A DNA stretch of 64,000 nt from Rehmannia glutinosa (lineage: Eukaryota; Streptophyta; Magnoliopsida; Lamiales; Orobanchaceae), in NCBI GenBank assembly GCA_016081115.2, contig CM071926.1:13529971-13593970 (forward strand), written 5' to 3'. The translations under genes were made by a program, and so were the position numbers. Position 1 is the stretch's first letter, and the number at the start of each line of letters is the position of its first letter. Positions 1-11,845 of this stretch are shown here, piece by piece. The notes beneath the pieces were generated by a model. That model worked only from the letters and a program-made list of their open reading frames with translations. It was not told the origin of the DNA and ran no database searches.

Positions 1-480
1 CGACATCAATGTGATTTGTTCTTGAGTGCAACACAGGATTTTGAGTGATTGCAATAGCACTTGTGTTATCACACATAATTGGAATTTCTTTTTCTTCAAC
101 ATCATAATCTCTCGGATGTTGTCTCATCCATAAGACTTGGGCACAAATAAATGCCCCGCAACTATATACTCTGCTTGATTGTGGATGTGGCTATTGAATT
201 TTGCTTCTTGCTAAACCAGAAACCAATCTGTTTCAAGCATTTGACATGTACCGGAAGTACTCTTCCCCGTCAACTCTACATCCAAAGATAGTCGAGTCCC
301 GAGTAACCAATAGGCTTGAATCCTCCTTCCTTTGGATACCACAAGTCGACTTCCCGGCATCCCTTCAAATATTTTAGGATTCTCTTGGGCCGATCATATG
401 GCTTTCTTTTTGTGCAAATTGAAATCTTGCACATACACCTACAACAAAGGTGATGTCCGCCTCTTCTTTGTGAGATAGAA
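1..480 (-). pseudogene. sirevirus RNase H domain, partial
   Basis: The minus strand of the first ~120 bases encodes a typical copia RNase H stretch, including CDNTSAIAITQNPVLHSR and HIDV, matching the domain in fragment A at about 15255-15325. Upstream (to ~480) are degraded remnants of the RT/RNase H connection. The C-terminal end and the 3' part of the element lie outside the window. RNase H would degrade the RNA strand of the RNA-DNA hybrid during reverse transcription. Frameshifts make this copy non-functional. Confidence 0.75.
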
Positions 481-499
481 GCGGTGATCCAATAAGTGC

Positions 500-1436
500 T
501 ATGTATCTAGTTTGATCCACAAAGCTTGCCATCCGCATCCATATCCATCTTGAATGATGTATTCATTGGTATTTTCACGAAGATTTCTCTTCCATACCAA
601 ATTTCTTCATTAAATCTTTGGTATACTTTGTTTGACTTATGAAGGTTCCATCCTTCAAATTGTTTAACTTGAAGTCCTAGAAAGAATGTCGACTCTCCCA
701 TCATGCTCTTCTCAAATTTGCCTTGCATGAGGTTTGAGAATTTATCACACAGACTCTTTGTTTGTGGATCCAAAAATGATGTCATCCTCATATATTTGAA
801 CAAGCAAAGTATAGTCTCTCCATCTTGAATTACAAGAGTGTTCTATCCACTTTGCCTTTCGTGAATCCATTATCTCATCGAAAATTGAGACAATGTATCA
901 TACCATGCTCTAGGTGCCTGTTTCAATCCATATAGAGCTTTCTTGAGCTTGTACACCTTATCTCCAAGAGTCTTCTGCTCAAATCCTGGAGGTTGTTCAA
1001 CATAGACTTCTTCTTCCAATAATCCATTCAAGAATGCACTTTTTACATCCATTTGGTATACAATGAAGTTCTTGTGTGCAGCATAGGCAAGAAACATCCT
1101 TATTGCTTCTAATCTTGCAACAGGGGCAAAGGTTTCATCAAAATCTATTCCTTCTTCTTGGCAATACCCTTTGGCTACCAGTCTTGCTTTGTTTCTTACC
1201 ACAGAACCGTCTTCATTCATCTTGTTTCTGAACACCCATTTTGTGCCAATAACATTTTGATGGGTTGGTCTTTGAACCAATTCCCATACTTTGTTTCTTT
1301 CAAACTGAGACACATCTTTTGGCTCTATTTGAGAGATAAAACAAGTGAACGTTGCTTCTTGTTGAGCTCTTGATCTGGTTCTTACACCATCTCTTACATT
1401 TCCAATGACTAGCTCGGTGGATGGTCTCTTAGCCAT
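500..1436 (-). pseudogene. sirevirus reverse transcriptase
   Basis: The minus-strand frame over 870-1436 shows the copia RT N-terminal half: KTKWVFRNK-like start (read as IGTKWVFRNKMNEDG), ARLVAKGYCQEEGIDFDETF, VYQMDVKSAFLNG, and KLKKALYGLKQAPRAWYD. A frameshift near 840-870 moves the rest into the frame covering 507-803. The polymerase tetrad, normally YVDD followed by IIFGSTN, reads YEDD near 775-800 in the frame that keeps IIFGSTN. RT copies element RNA into cDNA. The catalytic-site change and the frameshift indicate an inactive enzyme. Very close to the RT of fragment A at 13978-14760. Confidence 0.85.
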
Positions 1437-2640
1437 CTCACATCAGGTTGGAGTAAGTTAGTTGGGTTCAGTCTTCTTGCAGCTGTGTTATCTTGAGCAA
1501 CTCTCTCATCATCACTTAGTTGCAGATTGTCCAGCTGTCTTTGAGATTCAGCTATCTCATCTTCACCTTGATTAATTATTCCAGCTTCAGCTTCAACATA
1601 GGGACTCTTCTGCACAGTTGGTTGATTCAGCTTATCAGCTAACTCTTCAAGATCTTCTCCATTTACATTAGGTTCATCAAACACTACATGGATGGACTCT
1701 TCTGTGACCATAGTCCTTTTGTTCAGCACTCTATAGGCTTTGCTTTCAGCTGAGTATCCCAAGAAGATACCTTCATCAGCTTTGGCATCAAAAGCCTTTA
1801 GATTATCTTTCCCATTGTTGTGGATGAAGCATTTACATCCAAATATTTTAAAGTACCCAACATTTGGCTTTCTCCCTGTCCAAATTTCATAGGGAGTCTT
1901 TGTCAGTTGTCTATTTATCATGCATCTATTTTGAGTATAGCATGCGATATTGATGGCTTCACCCAAAATCTTTTGGGTAACCTGCTTCACTAACATGGTT
2001 CTTCTTTGCTTCCTTGAGAGTTCTATCCTTCTTTCTGCAACTCCATTCTGCTATGGAGTCCTTGCATGAGATAATTCGTGAGCAATACCATTTTCAACAC
2101 AATCTTGAGTTATTATTCCATTAACAAACTCGGTTCCTTTATTAGATCTTATCTTTATAATGGTTTGACTTTTCTCATTTTGAACTCTTTTCATCGATTG
2201 AGGTAATTTACTGCAAGGTTTTCTTCTTTTTACACATGAAGATTGTCCATGTATATCTTGAATAATCATCCACCACTACTATAGTGTATTTCTTTCCACT
2301 TATGTTGGTGGCTCAAGCTGGACCAAATAGATCCATATGCAAAATGATGCAATATCCTTGTTGAAGATGGACTTGACTTTTCTTTGAATGATGATTTGAT
2401 TTGCTTACCCATCGGCATGCATCACAAACACTTTCCTTCTTGTACACTTTGAGTGCAGGAAGTCCTTCTACAAGATTACTTCTTGCAAGCTTGTTAATTG
2501 TCTTGAAATTCAAAGTGACTCGGCTTTTTTGTGCCACAACCAACTTGATTGAGATGTACTCTTTGCTAGCGGACAAGTGCTTGGTGTAGATTGACGATCT
2601 ACCACATACATGTTCTTTTATGCGGATCCTTGCAACACCA
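1409..2640 (-). pseudogene. sirevirus integrase
   Basis: On the minus strand, 2313-2576 holds the N-terminal zinc-binding part (INKLARSNLVEGLP, then CDAC and an HMDLFGP stretch), 2051-2269 the catalytic-core part (SNKGTEFVNG, ending HELSHARTP), and 1409-1996 the C-terminal part (KTPYEIWTGRKPNVGYFK, FGCKCFIHNNGKDNL, FLGYSAESKAYRV). The pieces are in different frames, and an in-frame stop follows the ARTP motif near 2050 where family members have QQNG. It would integrate the cDNA; this copy is broken. The acidic stretch after FDEPN (about 1500-1680) is the usual integrase-RT linker. Confidence 0.85.
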
Positions 2641-5304
2641 CTTCATTTGATTGATATCTCGATTTGGCATACTCCCATATTGAATCAACATTGTAGCCCT
2701 TGTCATAGAGTTGGTGATGCTTAACAAATTGAAGTTGAGGCCTTCAACGTATGCAACATCTGTGATTTCTAATCCATTTCTCTGATGGATCCAGTGCCTC
2801 TAATTTCCTCTTGAGCTTCATTTCCTCCAAATATGACTTTTGCACCTCTAATCTTCTTGAATTTTGACAAGTATTTTTCTTGTTTCATGTCATAATATGC
2901 GAACAACCACTATCCATGTACCAGGTTCCTTGGCACTCAACTGTTCTTTGAACCCGCAATCAAGGAAATTAATTTTTAGGTAACCATACTTGCCTGGTCC
3001 TGAGGGGTTAGTGTTGTAAGATGATCCAACCAACCTATAGCCAAATGATGACTCTAAGGGGTTGCCATCTATCCGTGCCATAATCATAATTCACTTTGGC
3101 AAATTGCTTGGGGGCTTTAGGTTCATACAACTATCTCTTTTGTCTATATGCTTGTGTGTGTGTGTGTTTTTAGCAATTTTCTTCTTTGGGTAATTGTGAT
3201 ATCTCCGAGTCTAGTGCTTGGTGCATATGTGTCTTTGATAATAGCTTTGTTGCCTTTGGAATGACCTTTCTTTGAGTTCTGGCCTTTGCCATTTAGGCTT
3301 GTATTCCATAGTCTTTCTTTGATATTTCACAATGTTCCAATCGGCTTGACTTGGGTAGTTTCTACCATTCCCGTCATATTTGTTCCTTTTATAGAACTTT
3401 TGGGGCTTTTGGTAGCTCTTTTCTTCTTTCTGAGTACTTCCTGTTTGGAGTTTCTTTGAGGAACTCTGTTGGATTTCTTCTCTGCTATCTTCTCAAAGAT
3501 ACTCAATCGGGTCATTTTTTCCTTTTCTTTTTATATCCAAGGCCGGTTTGTTTATGATTGTGCTTTGGAATAGGCCGTGTGTGCAACATTTGGTGTCTGT
3601 GTTTTTGAGATGCTTCATTACTTGAAGATCCCTTTTCCAAGATCACTCTTGGAGTTTGACTATGCACAAAGGAATTAAATCATATACTGTCTTCTCTCCA
3701 CATTCTTTTTGGCTCATGATAAGATCATCCAATGATTTAGATGCCTTTGTGAATGAAGCAATCACATTTTTGAGACCATTTTCTCTTTTTACTATAGCGA
3801 CTATCTCGATGTTAATTTAGCATTTTCGGCCTTGACTTTTTGTTCTCATCGGCTATGTAACTTAAAGTACTCGAGTTCCTTAGTCACTTTGTGAGTTTTG
3901 GCTCTTGGTGGATGTTTTCCTCATTTAATAGTGAGTGTTAGGATTTAATGTGCTCAAAGTCTTTCATCATTTTGCACTAATGAATCGAAAAGATCGAGTG
4001 GGTGATGAAGTGTGTGTGTCACGATCACTATCACTAGAATCAATGAGATGAGTTAGAATGTACCTCATCTTCTTGGTCGAGTTGATCTTGTTCCTTAGCC
4101 ATTAGACATATTAAGGCTTTTTCTTCCGTCACTTGAGTAGTCGGCTTCACTACTCTCTGAGTCTCTTCTTCTTTTGACTTGGTTGTATCGGCGATCTCAA
4201 CAAGCTAACATTGCTATTTTCTTTTCTTGCATTCTTTCTCTCAAGACTTTTCTTTCTTCTTCATTCTCTGTATTTATTGATTACCAGGATATTGTGATCC
4301 AATGGCAAAGTGTCACGGTTGTCTACAATTCCAACACAAGTTTTCAACTTTTTGATCGGCTCTCTCATTTCTTGGGTTGTCGACTCTTTGATATTCGACC
4401 TTTTGATACTCGGCTCTCTTTGGTGGCCTATCTTCCCTTGACTTGGAGGGGAGCTAAATGTCTTCGGAGGATTCACCTTTGTTTCTTTTGTAGTTCTTGT
4501 TGAAGAACTTGTTGAATCTTTTAACCATCAAGGCAATCTTTTCTGGTCAATGACTTCTTTGGTCTTAGCTCTCTTCCCTTCCTTGACAATGAGTGCAAAT
4601 GTTTTGGGCACAACTATCTCCTCTTGATCTTTTCTTCTCAAAACTCATAGGCTTTGAGGTGCGAGAATAGTTCATGATTGGATGTTTTTGATAGGTCCAT
4701 CGAGTGCCTTAGAGCCATGGTCTTCATTTCCCACTCGGTGGGAGGCTCGCTCGATATCTTCATACACATCTCCTTCTGTGTGTATTCTTTCCAAAGTCTT
4801 TGAGAGCTCATTTGTAATTTGTGAATCTAGCATCCACCGTGGTCCATTGTTTCACCTGTAAGCATTTTAAAGTTTTCAAATTTTTGAACAACAACAGATA
4901 ATTTGTTTTCCTTAATTTGCTCGGATCCTTCACAAATTAAGGTTAATTTATCCCAGATTTCTTTGGTTTTGTTTTGCAAGATTTGACTTTGTTGAACATG
5001 TCTTTGTCCAAAGTCTTGTAAAGTATATCCTTGCCCACATTGTCAAGGTTGTATCTTTTTCTGTCATCATTTGTCCACTCGCTCTTGGCTTTTCAACCAT
5101 AGTTGGTCTAGGAGGAGCGACCTCCTCTTCTCGGCAGCAGCTCTCTCTCTTACATCTGTGCTCACCTTTATTATTTGCGGTGGCCCATCCTCTATCACTA
5201 TCCACATTTCATCATGTAAAGGCGATAGATGAGCACGCATACGTATTTTCGATCATCCATTCTTCAATGGTGAACATAGGAATGCGTGTCAAATTTGCTT
5301 CCAT
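2641..5304 (-). pseudogene. sirevirus gag and aspartic protease region
   Basis: The minus strand starts with a plausible gag ATG at 5304 (MEANLTRIPMFTIEEWMIEN). Remnants of gag follow in several frames (4948-5205, 4261-4476, 3327-3515). A zinc-knuckle-like CWNC is visible near 4320-4345, but a TGA replaces the codon expected for the glycine before HFA. At about 2885-2925 one frame reads YMDSGC, the retropepsin active-site motif DSG of copia proteases, just after an FKEQLSAKEPGTW stretch. Gag would form the particle and protease would cut the polyprotein. Multiple frameshifts and stops break the ORF. Confidence 0.7.
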
Positions 5305-5420
5305 GATAATAACTTTGTTGTTTTAAAAAAATGGCTTTTGAAAGAACAAGTGTTAAAAACTTCTTTGAAAACTTGGAGATCTAGTTCAGTAACCAGTGCG
5401 GAAGGCTCAATGAACCAACC

Positions 5421-5432
5421 GCTCTGATACCA
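5421..5432 (-). other. primer-binding site, initiator Met-tRNA type
   Basis: The minus strand reads TGGTATCAGAGC here, the classic complement to the 3' end of plant initiator methionine tRNA used by Ty1/copia elements. It lies two bases from the LTR end at 5435, which fixes that LTR boundary and the element's orientation. Confidence 0.93.
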
Positions 5433-5434
5433 CT

Positions 5435-6994
5435 TGTAGGTCCCAAGGGGTGTGAGTAAGGTTTAGAAGGGGTTGAATAAACATCACCAACTTTTCGATT
5501 TAGTCCTTTTTAAATTAGTTCGAGTTAATATCACGGCTATGTCCTTGATGGACAGACTAAGTTAGTTAACCGAGTTAGCCAATCAACGACTCAAGCGAGA
5601 TGTTGATAGAATAACTCGGCTATTTAGTCTAATACTTAACTCATTGTGATGAGATTTTCATTGGAAGACTTAACACCCTTGAATTTGGTTTAAATGTGTT
5701 TTAATACTTGGTTTTAGCTCTTTGTTAAATATCAATTGGATAGAAAATTATCAAACAGATATTAAATAATATGCGATAAGTAAATCTTTGAAATGTAAAT
5801 GACACAATAAATTTTATAGAGGTTCGAAGATGGGGTAATTCTTCTAATCCTCTCTTCTCCAACTCCTAGAGGAATCCACTAAGTATTGATCGGAGTACAA
5901 AGTGGTTATCGGTCAAAATGCAAGTCTTGATCACCACAGGTGACTTGATCCTTTGGGACTCGGTCTGGAGATGCCTTGGTCACACGTTGGCTTCTCGTCC
6001 GACTCAACTTCTTCACCGGGCGGGTTTTGCTTGCTACTATAGCTCACTTGCTCAAGCTTCTTGGATTTGATCACGAAGCCCTCCAATAACTTGAGACTGG
6101 TTCGACCTTGAACCTTTCTCTGATCCTCCTTGGAATGTGGACCCCTTTTGATTCTTCAAAAGTTTCCTCTTCAACAGTTTGAAGTTGTCTTTCCTTCATG
6201 ACTTGGTGTTGGATTGATTTTCTTGAAGTTTAGGCTTGAGGATTAGCTTGAGTAACTTGAGAATATTTTTGTAGGTTACGACTTGAATAATAGCTTGAGT
6301 GTTCGTGGTTACGGTAAACTTCTCTCAAATTGATTCATCGACCTTTTATAGTGCTCTTTTGAAAATTTGCCCGTTGAAGAGATAGGCTAATTTTCAAAAG
6401 ACACTTGTGGTCGCCAGCTTATCTTGTTGCGATCCTTGATCTTGACATTTCCTCGTATTAAATGAACATTGACTTTTCGGTCGACACAAGGTGCGATGTG
6501 CTTCCCATTGGTTTATTCTTTTGCACGCATCTGGGACTGAGCACTTTAAGACATGGCGGCATGGAAGTATTACTTGTTTAGGTAATGTTCTTGACTTTTG
6601 TGCAACGGATTCTTTTCGATTGTCTTGACTTGATCGCCTTTCCTTAACTTCCCCGGCGACTTGAGTCGGCTCCCAATCATTGGATGACTCATCATCACTT
6701 CAACTTGAGACTTGGCTATCTTGAGTTGACTTGACTTATTCAAACAAACAGTATCATCATTTGCTACTCCTTCATCGAGTTCTTGTCTTCTTTTCCTTGC
6801 TATACTCAAACGCTTCTGCAAGAGTCTTCATCCCGATCTTGATTGACTTCTTGTATGTCCGGCGTAGCGACTTGACTCAAACTAGTACAACCCTATCTAT
6901 TTCAATACAAATTACAAAGAAAATGGGGTGCCAACTTTCTAGTCTAAGTTTTACATGGTATTCATCTAAATCTAAACAATAAATTTTCCCTACA
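5435..6994 (-). repeat. 5' LTR of the minus-strand sirevirus
   Basis: On the minus strand the LTR starts TGTAGGGAAAATTTATTG at 6994 and ends GGGACCTACA at 5435, next to the PBS, giving about 1560 bp with TG...CA ends. It aligns over its start, with indels, to the plus-strand LTR at 39506 (shared GGTGCCCCATTTTC-type stretch in opposite strand sense at about 6925-6940 and 39566-39582), and over its end to 40800-40913. Confidence 0.85.
6343..6356 (-). promoter_or_regulatory. TATA box of the sirevirus LTR
   Basis: The minus strand reads CACTATAAAAGG here, within the LTR about 640 bp from its outer end, a plausible start of the R region. It would drive the genomic RNA of the element. Confidence 0.55.
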
Positions 6995-7690
6995 AGCCCG
7001 TAAAGCATCATCAAGCTTTTGTGCCCAATCCTTTCGATTAAAACTCACAGTTTTCTCAAGAATTTGTTTCACTTCACGATTGGAAATTTTGACTTGACCA
7101 TTAGATTACGGATGGTAACCAAGCGCAATCTTATGATGCACACCAAATTTAGCGAGAAGGTTATTAAATAATTTATTGCAAAAATACGTACCTTCATCAC
7201 TTATAATAGCTCGAGGAGTACCAAACCGGGTGAAAATATGCTTGTGCAAGAATTTTAGTACTACCTTAGCATCATTCGTTGGTGTAGCAATCGCCTCTAC
7301 CCACTTGGAGACGTAGTCAACCGCAAGCAAAATGTACAAATTTCCATGGGGCGCAGAAATGGCCCCATAAAGTCAATACCCCATACATCAAACAACTCCA
7401 CCTCCATTATATTTGTCAAAGGAAGCTCATGACGCCGTGAAATATTACTAACCCTTTGCATCGAGTCTTCACAAAAGCATAACAATCCTTGAATAATGTT
7501 GGCCAATAAAAACCAGATTATAGTACTTTTGCAGCTGTTCGAGTTGGCCCGAAATGTCCCCGTAAGATGAGGAATGACAATCTTGAAGAATCTCTCCAAT
7601 TTCTTCCTTAGGAACACAACGGCGAATGATAGAATCAGCGCATCTTTTGAACGATGAACGGATCATCCCACAAATAAGACTTAACATCAT
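6995..7690 (-). pseudogene. Athila integrase, truncated
   Basis: The minus strand shows the HHCC region (about 7540-7640), a WGIDFMGPF start of the catalytic core near 7370-7390, then YILLAVDYVSKWVEAIATPT and FTRFGTPRAIISDEGTYF at 7170-7330, where GGTHF is usual. The core ends near 7110 with GYHPQ-like residues interrupted by a stop. Sequence continues as DWAQKLDDALRA and stops at 6995 at the sirevirus LTR. Frames change at about 7300 and 7600. Role in life would be cDNA integration; here dead by truncation. Confidence 0.87.
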
Positions 7691-8330
7691 GTAGGAATTT
7701 GTTTTTTTGGTGTGAAGTCAAGTCCGGTGAAAGAACTCCTCCTTGAGGTAATTAACAAAATCTGCGTACCAAGGTAATGATGTCTCGGCATGCATAATAT
7801 GTTCATCGAGGAAATGATTCTTTTATTGGGCTTTCAATCACCTCGTGAGGTTGCTCAAGAAGGAATAAATGGTCGGCAACCACATTTTCACTCCATTTTT
7901 ATCCGAATCTCAATATCAAATTCTTACAAGAGCAAAATCTATCGAATTAACCGAGGTTTTGCATCCTTTTTGAGAAAAGATATCGGATTGCCGCATGATC
8001 CGTATAAACAATCACTTTTGTACCCACCAAGTAAGCTCGGAATTTGTCAAATGCAAAAACTACCGCCAAGATCTCTTTTACGTGGTGGTGTAGTTTTGTT
8101 GGGCATTGTCCATGTCATGCTCGCATAGTAAATTGCTTTAAAAATTTTGTCCCGCCTCGACCAAGAAGCGGCACCTTTGCATAATCACTTGCATCATACA
8201 TAAGCTCAAATGGTTGGGTCCAATCCGGCAAGATCATAATAGGAGCTGAAACAAGTGCCTTTTTTATCTGTTCAAATGCACAGTAAACAAGACTCATCAA
8301 AGCAAAATATAGCATCTTTTTCAAGGAGAT
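7691..8330 (-). pseudogene. Athila RNase H
   Basis: The minus strand over 8115-8324 reads FEQIKKALVSAPIMILPDW and FELMYDASDYA, the standard gypsy RNase H opening. Downstream, KKDAKPRLIR near 7950-7980 and further degraded stretches toward 7700 continue the domain and the linker to integrase. Several stops and frameshifts interrupt it. Confidence 0.8.
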
Positions 8331-9250
8331 TACAAAGTGGTTTAATAATTTTTGAAAAATCTTTTACAAATCTCTGTAAAATCCTGCATGCCCTAAAAGC
8401 TTCTTATTCCTTCACATTTGAAGGTGGGGGTAGCTTTTCAATTGCCACAACTTTAGCCACAACTTCCAAACCCGTACAAGAATACGATGCCCAAGTACAA
8501 TCCTTCTTTGACCATAAAGTGACATTTTTCCCAATTAAGTACAAGATTAGTTTCCTCACAACGTTTCAAAACAAGAGATAAGTTATGCAAACAATGGTCA
8601 AAAGAAGTACCAAAAGCAGAAAAATCGTCCATAAAAATTTCCATGATTTCCTCAACCATACCATGAAAAATCGCCATCATACACCTCACGAAAAGTAGCG
8701 GTGCATTACATAATCCAAATGGCATCTGCGAAATGCAAAAGTACCATATGGACATGTAAAAGTGGTCTTTTCTTGATCTTGAGGGCAATGGCGATTTGAT
8801 TGTACCACTGAATAGCCATCAAGAAAACACTAGTATTCGCGTACCACCTTATGCCCGTCAACATTTGATCAATAAAGGGAGGGGAAAATGATCTTTACGA
8901 GTAGCTTTATTCAATTTCACTGTAATCAATACATACTCGCCATCCTGTGGCGATTTGTGTAGAAATTAATTCATTGTTATCATTTTTACAATTGTCATAC
9001 CTCCTTTTTTAGGAACAACCTATCTACGGACTCACCCATGAACTATCGAAATGGCATAAATGATACCTGCCTTTAGCCATTTTAAAACCTCATTTCTCAC
9101 AACTTCTTTCATTGCGGGATTAAGTCGTCTTTGGTGCTCAATAGATGGTTTATAAGACTCTTCCATTAAAATTTTATGCATTACAATGGAAGGACTTATA
9201 CCTTTCAAATCGAAATATACCAACCCAAAGCCGACTTATGCTTACGAAGC
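8331..9250 (-). pseudogene. Athila reverse transcriptase
   Basis: On the minus strand, 9032-9223 holds the opening (PSIVMHKILMEE, EHQRRLNPAMKEVV, LKWLKAGIIY), and 8453-8788 the palm region (FCISQMPFGLCNAP, then IFMDDFSAFG near 8625-8650 with the DD catalytic pair intact, and KCHFMVKEG). The segment between (8789-9031) is degraded. RT would synthesise cDNA. Frameshifts separate the pieces. Confidence 0.85.
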
Positions 9251-9426
9251 GCGCGCAACAACTTATCCAATTCGGGTGAAGATAATGAAGCAAAACAATT
9301 ACCGGGTAAGTTTTATATTTTCCCAAAAATGCATATTGAAGATGTTACGGAAGTTCCTTTAGTTCAAAAGTACATTTGGAATATTTTCAATATTGGCATT
9401 TTCTAATTCTTCCTTTTGTCTTTCTT

Positions 9427-10264
9427 TTACAATTTCTTTAGCCTCAAGGAAAGAATAAACTCAAGCAAATCAATGTCATCACTAACTTCATCATCACATT
9501 TCATTATTGAATTAATCCAACAATGTTCTAACGGATCTTTTAAATATTGTTTTATAACCTCCGTTTGAGCACATTGTTCGATCATATCAATAAAATGACA
9601 TGTTTGAGGTTCTTCTTGAAATTTCATTGCTTTATAAATATTAAACAATACCTCATCATCATTTACAGTAATGTTAACTCTCCTCGTTGCCGCGTCAATT
9701 AGAGCCCGTCCGTTACTAGAAAAGGTCTTCCAAGAATCAAGGGCATTTCATGATCTTCCTCCATATCCAACACCACAAAGTCTGGGGAATATGAATTTAT
9801 CCACTTTGATCAACACATCTTCAATCACTCATCTTGGGTAGGTGAGTGATCTATCGGCTAATTGCAATGTGATGGTGGACGGCGTTATCTCTCGAAGGCC
9901 AAGTTTCTGAAAGCAGATAACGACATAAGATTAATGCTTGCACCCAAATCACAAAAGAGCCTTATTAAAATAAGAATCACCAATAGTGCAAGGGATAGTG
10001 AAACTCCCCGGATCTCTTAATTTTTGTGGTAGTTTTCTTTGCAAGATGGCGCTACACTTTTCTCGTGAGATTGACCGTCTCGTATGCCTCCAACCTTCTC
10101 TTTCTCGACATCAGATCCTTCATAAATTTTGCATAATCGGCATTTGCTCAAGTGCATCGGCAAAAGGAATGTTGATGTGAATTTTCTTGAATATTTCCAA
10201 GAACTTGGAAAATTGAGCGTCAACTTTTTCTTCGAAACCTCTGTGGAAAAGGAAGAGAATTTGG
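9427..10264 (-). pseudogene. Athila aspartic protease region
   Basis: The minus strand reads FPQRF near 10235-10250, FSKFLEIFKKIHINIPFADA at about 10130-10210, LGASINLM near 9925-9955 (Athila elements carry DLGASI where other proteases have DSG), TLQLADRSLTYPR near 9830-9880, and NGRALIDAATRRVN near 9660-9715, ending with the acidic linker QEEPQTCHFIDMIEQ at 9560-9620. Frameshifts are frequent. Its upstream edge ends at a short inverted segment. Confidence 0.8.
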
Positions 10265-10525
10265 TAATACATTATCGAGAATTGGAAATTGGTTTTACCT
10301 CATTTTTCGCACTTGAGAGTCATCTCAAATCTATGGGGACACAAGTGGGTCAAATGGCCACGGCTATTAATTCACAACAAAAAAGTTGATCGTTTAGAGT
10401 AACACCGAAGTGAACCCACGTGAGCATTGCAAGGCCATTAAGTTGAGAAGTGGAACTGAATATGATGAACCAAAGATGCCTACTCATGCCACCAATGAAC
10501 CACAAGCAAGCTCAAAACACTCCAC
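10265..10525 (+). other. inverted segment of Athila gag C-terminus
   Basis: Inside the minus-strand Athila, about 260 bp are on the plus strand: HLKSMGTQVGQMATAINSQQ at 10320-10380 and EHCKAIKLRSGTEYDEPKMP at 10420-10480, which are the gag-protease linker of Athila. Flanking sequence on both sides (GEQKQSLEELLSSFLVETRA at 10530-10600 and FPQRF at 10235-10250) remains on the minus strand. So this is a local inversion. Breakpoints are good to about 15 bp. Confidence 0.75.
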
Positions 10526-11640
10526 ATTCATCCTTGCTCGTGTTTCTACAAGGAATGAACTAAGCAATTCTTCCAAAGACTGCTTTTGCTCTCCCACGTG
10601 TTTACTCGTACTTGCTTGATTTTGGAATCCGGAGGTGTTTGCAACACATTTCTCGTATTGCTATATCGAGAAATTTTCATGATTACTGAAGTCCCAGGAT
10701 GATAGTCGTTGGCAATTGATTCCCTCTATTGTTGAAACCCTGATTGTTCACGTAATTGGCTTGCTCCGTATCGGGATTTACCACTTCTTGACTTACCTCC
10801 AAAACAACCTCTGTTTGTTGTTTTCCACCCAAATTTAGAGTGGCAATTTGCTTTGACAATGCGGAAATTTGAGAGGCTAATGCGGACATAGTATCAAGTT
10901 CAAGAACACCGGCAACTTTTCTTGGCGTAGATCTCTCAGAAGGCCATTGATAACTATTTGCAGCCATTTCTTCTAGTAAGAGCATGGCTTCACTTGGAGT
11001 TTTAGCCATCAATGTACCTCCCGCTGCAGCATCAATAATAGTCCTCGAATGCCCATTCATACCATTGTAGAAGTACTGCACTTTTTGCCAATCTGCGTAC
11101 CCGTGTTGTGGACACCTCCTCAATAATTCCTTGAATCGCTCCCAAGCTTCGTAGAGTGGTTCAAAGTCGATTTGATGAAATTGAGTAATCTCACTCTTGA
11201 TTGAAGTGTCTTGCTAGGTGGAAAGAATTTTGCCATGAATTTTTCAGTGAGATCATCCCAACTAGTGATACTTCCGGGTGGGAAGGTTTGAAGCCATTGT
11301 CTAGCTTTATCACGAAGTGAAAATGGAAATAACCTCAACCGAATAGCTTCATCTGGAACCCCATTCATTTTTATTGTGTCACATATCTCGAGAAAAACGG
11401 CCAAATGAGCGTTAGGGTCGTCCACAGCACTACCCCCAAACTGGTTTTGATGTACCATGTTGATCAAGGCGGTTTCAATTCAAAATTATTCACGTTGATT
11501 GGTTGGCGAACAATGCCTGAATAATTTTGGTTGGTGGTTGGTCGAAAATAGTCACGAATGGCTCTCTGCGGTGGTGCAATAATAGGTACACGTTCTTCCT
11601 CTTCACCATTTCACCCATTTTTATGAATTCAATTCTTCGT
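10526..11640 (-). pseudogene. Athila gag
   Basis: The minus-strand frame 11120-11467 reads HQNQFGGSAVDDPNAHLAVF, IKMNGVPDEAIRLRLFPFSL, and DKARQWLQTFPPGSITSWDD, followed by FPPSKTLQSR, all typical Athila gag. A frameshift near 11120-11160 leads to the frame 10683-11123 (YFYNGMNGHSRTIIDAAAGG, EAMLLLEEMAANSYQWPSER). Upstream, IVAPPQRAIRDYF (about 11545-11585) and NYSGIVRQPINVNNF (about 11485-11535) continue the protein toward its start. Gag would form the particle. No start codon can be fixed confidently. Confidence 0.85.
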
Positions 11641-11822
11641 GCGGCTCTAATCTTTCAAAGTGTTCTTTCAATTTCGGATCAAATAAGATTAAATTAGCAC
11701 TTTTATTTCTTTGCATCAACAAGAAAACACAATAATGGCAATAACCCAATTGTAACAAGAACCAATCTAAATTAAAGTAAAACCACTAAGTAATAATATT
11801 AGCGCAAATAAGATGAATTATT

Positions 11823-11840
11823 CCCCGACAACGGCGCCAA
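11823..11840 (-). other. Athila primer-binding site
   Basis: The minus strand reads TGGCGCCGTTGTCGGGG, the usual Athila-type PBS. It lies about six bases from the LTR end at 11846 and fixes the orientation. Confidence 0.88.
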
Positions 11841-11845
11841 AAACT

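Larger units (their letters stand above)
1..6994 (-). mobile_element. Ty1/copia sirevirus-type LTR retrotransposon, 5' two-thirds, minus strand
   Basis: Read on the minus strand the order is 5' LTR (5435-6994), PBS, gag, protease, integrase, RT, RNase H, running off the left edge of the window. The copia order (integrase before RT) is plain. The initiator-Met tRNA PBS, the long ~1.56 kb LTR and similarity of the LTR to the one at 39506 (which follows a sirevirus-type polypurine tract) point to the sirevirus lineage. The outer LTR end at 6994 lies directly against an Athila integrase in the same orientation, so this copy appears to have inserted into that Athila element. Coding regions carry stops and frameshifts, so it is non-autonomous now. 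Confidence 0.88.

Noticed and set aside
5421..5440. tRNA gene
   Set aside because: Only the short complement of the tRNA 3' end is present, next to an LTR. It is a primer-binding site. The same applies to 11823-11840, 17574-17592, 26675-26692 and 30211-30228.
7790..8128. 112-codon plus-strand frame
   Set aside because: It lies opposite Athila RNase H/integrase linker remnants and has no domain; it is a chance frame on the non-coding strand.
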